Assembly: GCF_038502225.1 (NCBI RefSeq)
Contig: NC_091357.1
Span: 4,865,225-4,929,224 of the forward strand
Source of the DNA: Cherax quadricarinatus
Taxonomy: Eukaryota > Arthropoda > Malacostraca > Decapoda > Parastacidae
DNA length: 64,000 bases
Direction of reading: 5' to 3'
The position numbers and the translations under genes were made by a program. The notes below the pieces were generated by a model. The model was not told the origin of the DNA and did not search any database. It was given only the letters and a program-made list of their open reading frames with translations. Shown here in pieces: positions 55,229-64,000 of this stretch (the stretch's first letter is position 1; each line of letters begins with the position of its first letter).

Positions 55229-58200
55229 TTTTTTTTTTTACGAAGGGTTTGACAAGGTTAAGGATCCCTAGCTTTATTGACAAGCTATTAACAGGTTAAG
55301 GATTCCTAACTTTATTGGCAAGCTAAGAGCTGTTACCTACATCAGCTCATTTGAAAGCATTTTTATTGTTATGAGACATACAAGTAGGGAACAAGATGAA
55401 ATTGGAGCCATCTGTGGGCCAGCATTTTCATTTGATCAACTGACTTTATCTCGTTGACATCATTATGCTGTACGAATGTGTTCCGTACTCGAGTCATCCT
55501 GGGTATATATGATCTCAGATGGAGTGATGTTCTGGAGAAGGGTACAGCCAGAGTGAAGTTGCTGCTTTCTGTCCGTCTTGTGGCATAAAAGCTTGTTTCA
55601 CGCTGTCCTCGAAGTGGATCCAAGTGTGGTATTTTGACAATATTGGCCTTGTACATAACAGTAAGGCCACCCACATCCCTCCTATGTTGAAGGCTCTGCT
55701 GAAATGACAGATCTATCCAGGATGGGTCCAGGCGAGAGATGAGACGTCTTGCTCTGTTCTCCACTGTCAAGCAGTCGCAGATGAGAGGGGGGGGGGCAGG
55801 CAAACCAAGAAAATGGAGCATACTCAAGGTGTGAGTGCACTTGTGCCTTGTACAGAATCTTGCAACCCCTACTGTCAAGCAGATGCGAGATACAGCGAAG
55901 TGCTGTAAGCTTCCTGGCTGCCTTGTTTGCTAGATTTACAACATGGTTCTTCATGGTTAGTTTGGAGTCAAATTTCACCCCAACGATATCAACTTCTTCT
56001 CCAGGTGCCAACACCCTCCCATTCATCCTTACTACTGCACCAGCATTACCATCATGGTGCCTAGAGACGATCATCATTTGCGTTTTCTCAGGTGCAAATG
56101 TTACTTGCCATCTATTTCTCCAAGCTGATATAGCTCTCAGCTGGTGATTGATGTAGCTTAGAGCAGCTGGCATTTCTTCTCTTGGATAAGTGAATGTCAG
56201 TGTACAGTCATCTGCATATGCATGTGATTCTGGGATAAGATGAAGAAGGTCATTGAAGTAGACATTCCATAACAATGGCCCCAGCACGCTTCCTTGTGGA
56301 ACACTTGCCCCAATAGGATGTCTTGCTGATTCCGTTCCATTGAGAACTACACTTAGAAATCTACCATGAAGGTAAACACTGAGGAGACATAGCGTAGAGC
56401 ATGCAATTCCCAGTGCTTGAAGGTTTGCTAAGAGGCCCTGGTGCCACACCCAGTCGAAAGCACCAGCAATGTCCAGTGCTACCACACAGCTGATTTTGGA
56501 TTCATCCAGTGACTGGTGCCACTTAGTGGAGAGGTTTAACAACAGATCAGCAGCAGAGTAACCTTTCCTGAAGTTATATTGACTATCACAAAGTAGTGAG
56601 TGGTAGTCAAAAAACTGTCATTTGTCTTGAGATTATTGTCTCAAGGATCTTTCCAGTGATTGACAAGAGTGACACTGGTCTGTAGTTTCTGATTTCTGCT
56701 CTGCTCTTCTTTTTGTGAACAGGGACTACATTTACCTCTTTCCACAGAGAGGGCCATTTACACTGTACTAGGCAGTGCTGAAAGATGCGAGTTAGAGGTG
56801 CTGCTAGCTGGTCTGCACATCTCGGCAATCTTGGGCTCAACTTGTCTGGGCCCACAGCCTTTTCTTGGTCGAGCGATTTAAGAAGGAAATGCACCTCCTC
56901 CTGCCTTAATGTCACCACTGATAGTTTTGACACAGTTCTTGCAGCTAGCCAAGGAGGGTCCCTTGCTGGATCAGGAACTTGGATTTTGGTAGCAAAGTGT
57001 TAAGCAAAGAGGTCTGCCTTCTCTTGACTACTAGTAGAGGTGGTCCCATCCTGTTGATTTAGAGGTGGAATGAGTTCATCAGGCAGATAACCTTGTCTGT
57101 CCTTGACCAGGGACCACCTGGTTTTGGAGCCTACCCTACCTGATGCTAGCTTTCTTTTAGTGTCCACCTCCCATTTAGCAATAGCCCACTTTTGAATGTC
57201 ACCCATATGCCTACAGGCTTGCCTGTGCAAGTTCCTGTTAGAGGTGGTAGGATGTCTCTTATACCTTCGCCATGCTTTGTACTTAGCAGTAGCAGCCTCT
57301 CTACAACGAAAGCCAAACCAAGGCTGATCTGTAGGCTTTGTCACATATTGCCAGTGAGGAATGTGTTCTTGTTGTAGATTAAGGATGTGTCCAGTGAAGG
57401 CTTTCACTTGGTTGTCAACATCCCCTTGGAGAAGATCATTCCAATTAGTGGTGGCAAGCTCAGAGCAAAGGGCTGGCCAATTACCTCTTTCCCATAGCCA
57501 GGTTGTGCGTGTGGACTCCTCACCTGGTTCTGTTGGGATCTTAAGTGTCGTAAAAACAGCCTTGTGGTCAGACGATCCATTGTAGCTGAGGGGTTGACAA
57601 GTGACTATGCCTTCTGCCAGATCACTCACTACTGGGTCAAGGGAGGAACCAGAGATGTGAGTAGGGAAATCAACAAAGTTTCTCATGTCAAATACTGCAA
57701 GAAGGTCATCAAAGTCCCTCTGTATAAGGTGTTGGTTGAGGTCACCAACAATTATGATATGTTGACAGTTGTGTTGTAGCAGAAGGGAGTCAGTATTTTC
57801 CATTAGGAAGTTGATGGGGTCTGCATGTTGCCACTGAGGTCTGTACATTGCACATGCTAGTACAGAGGTACTAGTGTTTATGCAGAGCTTGAACTTCATT
57901 TCAAGATGTGTAGGGGTGGCAACATCAATGTGCTGGGCATGAACACTTTTAGAGAAGCACACAGCAACACCTCCTCCATACCCTTGCCTGTCTCTTCTCA
58001 TCCATGAGGTGTAGCCAGCAATTCTTGAAAAATTTTTCTAGAGTCCTGTCATCCAAAAATGTTTCAACAACAGATATCATTTCGGGATGTCGAGTGTTCA
58101 CAAAACTGTGTGTGAGCTCTCCAACATTAGTAATGAAACCTCTAATGTTGGCCGACAGGATGCTGATAGACTGGCTCCTCATGATGTCATCAGCTTGAGG

Positions 58201-59060
58201 TGGTGGGTGTGTAGGGCATATAAGGTGCCTGCCCTTGAGAGGTAGGGTACTGAGGCAGCTGCAGGGATGTAGGTCTGTGGTCTTGTATAAGGCCCAATCC
58301 CACCTGCTGTACTGGGATAGGAGTAGCTGAGTGGGTGACGTGTGAGTGTGTTCACCAATTCAGAGATCCTGCTGGTTTGTTCTGAGAACAGGTCTCTAAA
58401 CAGTTGGTTCTGTCTGTCAAGTTCATTTTTCTTCTGACACTGGTCCTCCTGATGTCCTTTCTTGTAGCAGTAATTGCACCTGGTATCTCGCAGGCAGTTG
58501 TTGGCGGTGTGCCCCTTCCGGTTACAGCGAGAGCAAAGCCTAGGTGCCTGGGAGGGTGGACTATGATTTGTTGCACCTCCTGTGTTTTGCAGATTTGTCC
58601 TCAGGTTCTGCTGCTGGAACTGTGTTAGTGGAGGGCGAGATGGCTGTAGATGTCTTCCTCCTCCACGTACTCTTCCATGTCCTCTGCCCCGTCCTCTACC
58701 AGTTCTGACAGATGTGTCCCTGCTGTTCGTACTTTGGCGCAGTAGGTGATCAGGTGAAGTGATAGTTCCCTGATTATTAACTGCACCAATCTCTGGTGGA
58801 GAAACTCCTGACTCAGAACTTGCTGATGAAGCACTGCTGCCAGATTCTGGAATGCAATCTGTGTGGCAGTAGTTGGAACAAGTAGGCTCCTTACATCTAA
58901 GAAGAATTTTGTCCCTTGTGGTATACCCACAAACACTGCAGTAACTATTGGGACAATAGCCAGATAGCGTAGATATTCTTGCTATTTTGTGATGTGAAGT
59001 CATCCCAGTGGAGGCTTGTAGGTTTGCAATGAAGTTCACAGGAGAGAGAGCGAGTGGGTG
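55229..59060 (-). mobile_element. LINE J copy 2: near full-length two-ORF LINE, ORF2 broken
   Basis: Reads right to left. ORF1 is 59039-58179 (286 codons): a Cys/His cluster near residues 29-62 (YCPNSYCSVCGY, then KEPTCSNYCHTDC) that looks like a PHD-type finger, then two CCHC knuckles (CSRCNRKGHTANNC, CNYCYKKGHQEDQC). ORF2 starts MRSQSISILSANIRG at 58182, overlapping the ORF1 stop as ATGA. It is broken into frames 58182-57949, 58001-57000, 56933-56607, 56542-55682 and 55878-55369. EN (VVGDLNQHLI, GSSDHKAVF) and RT (motif [26 protein letters not shown]) are present. The A-tail is at 55229-55239. Two ORFs with APE and RT and these motifs fit the Jockey/CR1 superfamily. Its 5' UTR probably extends past 59060; the edge is unknown. 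Confidence 0.87.
58179..59039 (-). CDS. LINE J copy 2 ORF1 (zinc-finger nucleic-acid-binding protein)
   Basis: 286 codons, intact. N-terminal PHD-like Cys/His cluster (about residues 28-62), then a Ser-rich stretch and an Arg/Gly-rich stretch (RTGRGRGRGHGRVRGGGR). Two CCHC knuckles follow at about residues 170-210, as in retroelement nucleocapsid-like ORF1 proteins. Compared with LINE J copy 3, about 600 bp between CHTDC and ESGSSAS are missing. The C-terminus is out of frame relative to copy 3 through a 2-bp difference near 58235. Confidence 0.8.
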   Translation of the reverse strand: MNFIANLQASTGMTSHHKIARISTLSGYCPNSYCSVCGYTTRDKILLRCKEPTCSNYCHTDCIPESGSSASSASSESGVSPPEIGAVNNQGTITSPDHLLRQSTNSRDTSVRTGRGRGRGHGRVRGGGRHLQPSRPPLTQFQQQNLRTNLQNTGGATNHSPPSQAPRLCSRCNRKGHTANNCLRDTRCNYCYKKGHQEDQCQKKNELDRQNQLFRDLFSEQTSRISELVNTLTRHPLSYSYPSTAGGIGPYTRPQTYIPAAASVPYLSRAGTLYALHTHHLKLMTS

Positions 59061-59656
59061 GTGGTATCATGGGTGGGTTGGAGTATCGTGGGTGGAGGTG
59101 TTTATAGCAGGGTGGGTAGTGAGGGCAGGCAGTGGGCCGACGAGCTGGAAGTGTTGCCTTCTCACTATCACTTAATAAACACTGTTTATGCTATCCACTT
59201 TTCTACTAAAGGAAGATGTTACACGAATCTCTGTTGCATTGTACCAGTCATGTTGTTATAAAGCACCAGAGGCTAGTACATAGCACAAAAGACATATAAT
59301 ATTATTAGATGCTCACTGTGCAGGCAATAGTGACATAACTCCTAAGGCCTGCTGCTGTCCCCTCACTCACACCATATCTTCACCATACCACACTTCAATA
59401 TCACTGATATTGCTTATATTCACTTCAGTGGAGGAGTTGGCTTACTTGTACTAATGTGTTGTAGGTAGTACTTTGTCACTGAACAGTTTTTATCCTCGCC
59501 AACCCTCGTAGTTAAGTAATATTAAGAAAGTGTGTGGAGCACACTGTGACACGTCTTCACTCACTTAGTCTCTCTCTGTCTCACAACATGCGCACATATG
59601 CACGCTCTCTCTCTATCTCTATCTCTCTATCTCTCTATCTCTCTCTCTCTTTTACA
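59061..59656. other. Spacer between LINE J copies: 5' UTR of copy 2 and CT repeat
   Basis: 59061-59150 is probably 5' UTR of copy 2 (minus strand). The remainder has no signature. At 59600-59651 a CTCTAT/CTCTCT microsatellite abuts the 3' end of copy 3. Confidence 0.5.
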
Positions 59657-59780
59657 CAGGGTTTGACAAGGTTAAGGATCCCTAGCTTTATTGACAGCTA
59701 TATTACAGGTTAAGGATTCCTAACTATTGGCAAGCTAAGAACTGTTACCTACATCAGCTCATTTGAAAGCATTTTTATTG

Positions 59781-62540
59781 TTATGAGACATACAAGTACG
59801 GGACAGGATGAAGTTGGAGCCATCTGTGGGCCAGCATTTTCATTTGATCAACTGACTTTATCTCGTTGACATCATTATGCTGTACGAATGTGTTCCATAC
59901 TCGAGTCATCCTAGGTATGTATGATCTCAGATGGAGTGATGTTCTGGAGAAGGGTACAGCCAGAGTGAAGTTGCTGCTTTCTGCCCGTCTTGTGGCATAA
60001 AAGCTTGTTTCACGCTGTCCTCGAAGTGGATCCAAGTGTGGTATTTTGACAATATTGGACTTGTACATAACAGTAAGGCCACCCACATCCCTCCTATGTT
60101 GAAGGCTCTGCTGAAATGACAGATCTATCCAGGATGGGTCCAGGCGAGAGATGAGACGTCTTGCTCTGTTCCCTACTCTGTCAAGCAGTCGCAGATGAGA
60201 GGGGGGGCAGGCAAACCAAGAAAGTGGAGCATACTCAAGGTGTGAGCGTACTTGTGCCTCGTAAAAGATCTTGCAACCCCTACTGTCAAGCAGATGCGAG
60301 ATACGGCGAAGTGCTGTAAGCTTCCTGGCTGCCTTGTTTGCAAGATTTACAACATGGTTCTTCATGGTTAGTTTGGAGTCAAATTTCACCCCAAGGATAT
60401 CAACTTCTTCTCCAGGTGCCAACATCGTCCCATTCATCCTTACTACTGCACCAGCATTACCATCATGGTTCCTAGAGACGATCATCATTTGCGTTTTCTC
60501 AGGTGCAAATGTTACTTGCCATCTATTTCCCCAAGCTGATATAGCTCTCAGCTGGTGATTGATGTAGCTTAGAGCAGCTGGCATTTCTTCTCTTGGATAA
60601 GTGAATGTCAGTGTACAGTCGTCTTCATATGCATGTGATTCTGGGATGAGATGAAGAAGGTCGTTGAAGTAGACATTCCATAACAGTGGACCCAGCACGC
60701 TTCCTTGTGGAACGCTTGCCCCAATAGGATGCCTTGCTGATTCCGTTCCATTGAGGACTACACTTAGAGATCTACCATGAAGGTAATCACTGAGGAGACA
60801 TAGCGTAGAGCCTGCAATTCCCAGTTCTTGAAGTTTTGCTAAGAGGCCCTGGTGCCACACCCGGTCGAAAGTGCCAGCAATGTCCAGTGCTACCACACAG
60901 CTGACTTTGGATTCATCCAGTGACTGGTGCCACTTAGTGGAGAGGTTTAACAACAGATCAGCAGCAGAGTAACTTTTCCTGAAGCCATATTGACGATCAC
61001 AAAGTAGTGAGTGGTAGTCAAAAAAATCTGTCATTTGTCTTGAGATTATTGTCTCAAGGATCTTACCAGTGATTGACAGGAGTGACACTGGTCTGTAGTT
61101 GCTGATTTCTGCTCTGCTCTTCTTTTTGTGAACAGGGACTACATTTGCCTCTTTCCATGGAGAGGGCCATTTACACTGTACTAGGCAGTGCTGAAAGATG
61201 CGAGTTAGAGGTGCTGCTAGCTGGTCTGCACATCTTCTCAACAATCTTGGGCTCAACTTGTCTGGGCCCACAGCCTTTTCTTGGTCAAGTGATTTAAGAA
61301 GGAAATGCACCTCCTCCTGCCTTATTGTCACCACTGACAGTTTTGACACAGTTCTTGCAGCTAGCCAAGGAGGGTCCCTTGCTGGATCAGGAACTTGCAT
61401 TTTGGTAGCAAAGTGTTCAGCAAAGAGGTCCGCCTTCTCTTGACTACTAGTAGAGGTGGTCCCATCCTGTCGATTTAGAGGTGGAATAAGTTCATCAGGC
61501 AGATAACCTTGTCTGTCCTTGACCAGGGACCACCAGGTTTTGGAGCCTACCCTACCTGATGCTAACTTTCTTTTAGTGTCCACCTCCCATTTAGCAATGG
61601 CCCACTTTTGAACATCACCCATATGCCTACAGGCTTGCATGTGCAAGTTCCTGTTATAGGTGGTAGGATGTCTCTTATACCTTCGCCATGCTTTGTACTT
61701 AGCAGTAGCAGCCTCTCTACAACGAAAGCCAAACCAAGGCTGATCTGTAGGCTTTGTCACATATTGCCGGTGAGGAATGTGTTCTTGTTGCAGATTAAGG
61801 ATGTGTCCAGTGAAGGCTTTCACTTGGTTGTCAACATCCCCCTGGAGAAGAGCATTCCAGTCGGTGGTGGCGAGCTCAGAGCAAAGGGCTGGCCAATTAC
61901 CTCTTTCCCATAGCCAGGTTGTGCGTGTGGACTCCTCACCTCGTTCTGTTGGGATCTTAAGTGTGGTAAAAACAGCCTTGTGGTCAGACGATCCAACGTA
62001 GCCGAGGGGTTGACAAGTGACTATGCCTTCTGCCAGATCACTCGCTACTGGGTCAAGGGAGGAGCCAGAGATATGAGTAGGGAAATCAACAAAGTTTCTC
62101 ATGTCAAACACTGCAAGAAGGTCATCAAAGTCCCTCTGTATAAGGTGCTGGTTGAGGTCACCAACAATTATAATATGTTGACAGTTGTGTTGTAGCAGAA
62201 GGGAGGCAATATTTTCCATTAGGAAGTTGATAGGGTCTGCATGTTGCCACTGAGGTCTGTACATTGCACATGCTAGTACAGAGGTACTAGTGTTTATACA
62301 GAGCTTGAAGAACATTTCAAGATGTGTAGGGGTAGCAACATCTATGTGCTGGGGATGAACACTTTTAGAGAAGCACACAGCAACACCACCTCCTTGCCCT
62401 TGCCTGTCTCTTCTCATCCATGAGGTGTAGCCAGCAATTCTTGCGAAATTTTCTGGAGTCCTGTCATCCAAAAATGTTTCAACAACAGCTATCATGTCGG
62501 GACGTCGAGTGTTCACAAAGCTGTGTGAGCTCTCCAACAT
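59781..62540 (-). CDS. LINE J copy 3 ORF2: APE endonuclease-reverse transcriptase
   Basis: 919 codons without a stop. EN motifs: VETFLDDRT (20-28), GDLNQH (127-132) and SDH (185-187). RT: NVVPVHKKK (466-474), NYRPVSLLSITGKILE (481-496), motif A ALDIAGTFD (551-559), motif [13 protein letters not shown] (609-620), motif C YEDD (638-641). Then an [14 protein letters not shown] thumb-side block and the C-terminus VPYLYVS. The listed Met is not the natural start. The first ~30 residues (MRSQSISILSANIRG at 62596) lie in another frame because of a 2-bp loss near 62525 relative to copy 2. YADD in copy 2 is YEDD here (one base, 60625). Both aspartates remain, but Glu at that place is unusual. Confidence 0.92.
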   Translation of the reverse strand: MLESSHSFVNTRRPDMIAVVETFLDDRTPENFARIAGYTSWMRRDRQGQGGGVAVCFSKSVHPQHIDVATPTHLEMFFKLCINTSTSVLACAMYRPQWQHADPINFLMENIASLLLQHNCQHIIIVGDLNQHLIQRDFDDLLAVFDMRNFVDFPTHISGSSLDPVASDLAEGIVTCQPLGYVGSSDHKAVFTTLKIPTERGEESTRTTWLWERGNWPALCSELATTDWNALLQGDVDNQVKAFTGHILNLQQEHIPHRQYVTKPTDQPWFGFRCREAATAKYKAWRRYKRHPTTYNRNLHMQACRHMGDVQKWAIAKWEVDTKRKLASGRVGSKTWWSLVKDRQGYLPDELIPPLNRQDGTTSTSSQEKADLFAEHFATKMQVPDPARDPPWLAARTVSKLSVVTIRQEEVHFLLKSLDQEKAVGPDKLSPRLLRRCADQLAAPLTRIFQHCLVQCKWPSPWKEANVVPVHKKKSRAEISNYRPVSLLSITGKILETIISRQMTDFFDYHSLLCDRQYGFRKSYSAADLLLNLSTKWHQSLDESKVSCVVALDIAGTFDRVWHQGLLAKLQELGIAGSTLCLLSDYLHGRSLSVVLNGTESARHPIGASVPQGSVLGPLLWNVYFNDLLHLIPESHAYEDDCTLTFTYPREEMPAALSYINHQLRAISAWGNRWQVTFAPEKTQMMIVSRNHDGNAGAVVRMNGTMLAPGEEVDILGVKFDSKLTMKNHVVNLANKAARKLTALRRISHLLDSRGCKIFYEAQVRSHLEYAPLSWFACPPSHLRLLDRVGNRARRLISRLDPSWIDLSFQQSLQHRRDVGGLTVMYKSNIVKIPHLDPLRGQRETSFYATRRAESSNFTLAVPFSRTSLHLRSYIPRMTRVWNTFVQHNDVNEIKSVDQMKMLAHRWLQLHPVPYLYVS

Positions 62541-62605
62541 TAGTAATGAAACCTCTAATGTTGGCCGACAGGATGCTGATAGACTGGCTCCTCATGATGA
62601 AGTGG

Positions 62606-64000
62606 TCAGCTTGAGGTGGTGGGTGTGTAGGGAATGTAAGGTGCCTGCCCTTGAGAGAGGTAGGGTACTGAGGCAGCTGCAGGGATGTAGGTCTGTGGTC
62701 TTGTATAAGGCCCAATCCCACCTGCTGGGCTGGGATAGGAGTAGCTAAGTGGGTGACATGTGAGTGTGTTTACCAATTCAGAGATCCTGCTGGTTTGTTC
62801 TGAGAACAGGTCTCTAAACAGGTGGCCCTGTCTGTCAAGTTCCTTTTTCTTCCGACACTGGTCCTCCTGATGTCCTTTCTTGTAGCAGTAATTACACCTG
62901 GTATCTCGCTGGCAGTTGTTGGCAGTGTGCCCCTTCCGGTGACAGCGAGAGCACAGCCTAGGTGCCTGGGAGGGTGGACTAGGATTTGTTGCACCTGTGT
63001 TTCGCAGATTCGTCCTCAGATTCTGCCGCTGGAACTGTGTTAGTGGAGGGTGAGACGGCTGTAGATGTCTTCCTCCTCCATGTCCTCCTCCACGTCCTCT
63101 ACCCCGCCCTCTACCAGTTCTGACAGATGTGTCCCTGCTGTTCGTACTTCGGCGCAGTAGGTGATCAGGTGCAGTGATAGTTCCCTGATCACTAACTGCA
63201 CCGTTCTCTGGTGGAGAAACTCCTGGCTCAGAACTTGCTGTCGAAGCACTACTACCAGATTCTAGAATAGTATCGGCAGGTGTGCTGACAGGTGTAGGAT
63301 CAGAGATGGTATGTGCACTGTCAAGTAGACTGGCAGTGGCTGAAGCAGAGATGTCAGGTGTAGGAGAATTAACAGATCCAAGGCTTCCCTCGTTGCTGGG
63401 AAGAGGATTTGTTCCCTCTGTGGTGGTCAGAGGAATTGTGTTAGAATTCCCAAAGGTAGTGTTTTGAACTCGGTCAGTCTGTGGGACCTTAGCGATGACA
63501 GAATTCCACCAGTTGTTTACCCCTGAGTTAAGCTCAGTGTGGGACTTCCAGTCTGTCAATAGTGTCACCATCAGCTGAGCAGCTTACGTCACTTGATGCA
63601 GGCTTGCACTGGCCTTCTACAATAGCTTGTAGGTTATCTAAGGATTTGAGGAGCTCATGAAGTGCTTCCCTGTGATGGATTATCTTAGCTGCAACTTTAC
63701 AACACAGCCCAAGAGGGCAGTCTTGATCTTTGGACAGGAGTCCCTGAGGTAGGACTTCTGAACCTTCCTCCTGTAGCTCCAGGCTTGTATCCACATATAC
63801 CACAGGATTATGGATATCCTTAAATTTTCTGAAATTTTCAACCTGGCTGCAACAAAATTCTCCTTCTGAAGTGCAATCTGTGTGGCAGTAGTTGGAACAA
63901 GTAGGCTCCTTACATCCAAGAAGAATTTTGTCCCTTGTGGTATACCCACAAACACTGCAGTATCTACTGGGACAATAGCCAGATAGCGTAGATAATCTTG
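62606..64000 (-). CDS. LINE J copy 3 ORF1 (one frameshift, 5' end beyond window)
   Basis: The C-terminal 321 codons (63571-62606) carry a Ser/Thr/Pro-rich part, an Arg/Gly-rich stretch and two CCHC knuckles (CSRCHRKGHTANNC, CNYCYKKGHQEDQC). The preceding part reads in another frame up to about 63540: the PHD-like cluster near 63880-63990, then EALHELLKSLDNLQAIVEGQ, coiled-coil-like. A single frameshift near 63545-63560 therefore separates the halves. The ORF1 stop lies 12-15 bp before the ORF2 start ATG. Confidence 0.82.

Larger units (their letters stand above)
59657..64000 (-). mobile_element. LINE J copy 3: nearly intact, runs off the window
   Basis: 3' end (ttacacagggtttgacaagg) at about 59651-59670. 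ORF2 is open over 919 codons and ORF1 lies to its right, continuing past 64000. It is very similar to copy 2 (roughly 96% by eye) and in the same orientation, 0.6 kb away. The 3' UTR keeps the duplicated 'tattgacagctat / ctattggcaagctaag' motif of copy 1. Confidence 0.9.

Overview
The window looks like nuclear DNA of an arthropod, most likely a decapod crustacean. The only host gene I can support is a split gene on the + strand for glutamate synthase (GOGAT, glutamine-dependent, ferredoxin/NAD(P)H family). Nine exons run from 1009 to 54326, with consistent phases and GT/AG borders. They encode about 441 residues of the N-terminal third: most of the class-II glutamine amidotransferase (GATase) domain and the start of the central domain. 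The first exons (catalytic Cys) lie upstream of the window and the synthase core lies downstream. Introns reach 18.9 kb. The decapod call is inference from intron size and from repeat types I associate with crayfish and related crustaceans.

Everything else is intronic. Adding up my intervals, about 60% is recognisable mobile DNA. (1) Two related RTE-like LINE families: A, with 3' end GGGTCACCCTGCCTCGGTGG, and B, with 3' end GGGCCACCCTGCCTTGGTGG. (2) A two-ORF Jockey/CR1-superfamily LINE (J): one 3' fragment at 2.8 kb and two long head-to-tail copies filling 55.2-64 kb. The last copy has a 919-codon ORF2. (3) A CR1-like LINE at 21-23.3 kb, broken in its visible part by a single stop codon. (4) A short non-autonomous element (S) built from the two ends of LINE A. 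(5) Two tRNA-derived SINE types, one of them palindromic. (6) Pogo/Tigger-like TA-flanked MITEs, a 4.4 kb fold-back element and a TTAA-flanked piggyBac-like MITE. (7) Large microsatellites and minisatellites.

Layout. 0-9 kb: exons 1-3, a minisatellite and a LINE J tail. 9-18.3 kb: three LINE A copies, S elements and MITEs. 18.3-25.1 kb: exons 4-5, with LINE A, LINE B and CR1-like pieces between them. 25.9-30.3 kb: fold-back element stuffed with LINEs. 32.4-37.4 kb: a SINE split by LINE A split by LINE B. 39.5-40.6 kb: piggyBac-like MITE. 44-47.4 kb: exons 6-8. 48-52.3 kb: LINE A split by LINE B split by the palindromic SINE. 54.2 kb: exon 9. 54.6-64 kb: CT microsatellite and two LINE J copies.

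The best candidates for something undescribed are the palindromic tRNA-SINE (two copies, each with a perfect 14-bp target duplication), the S element as an internally deleted LINE A, and short inverted duplications at the 5' junctions of LINE B insertions. The insertion order can be read from target-site duplications in several nests. All clade assignments are by eye; no database was searched.
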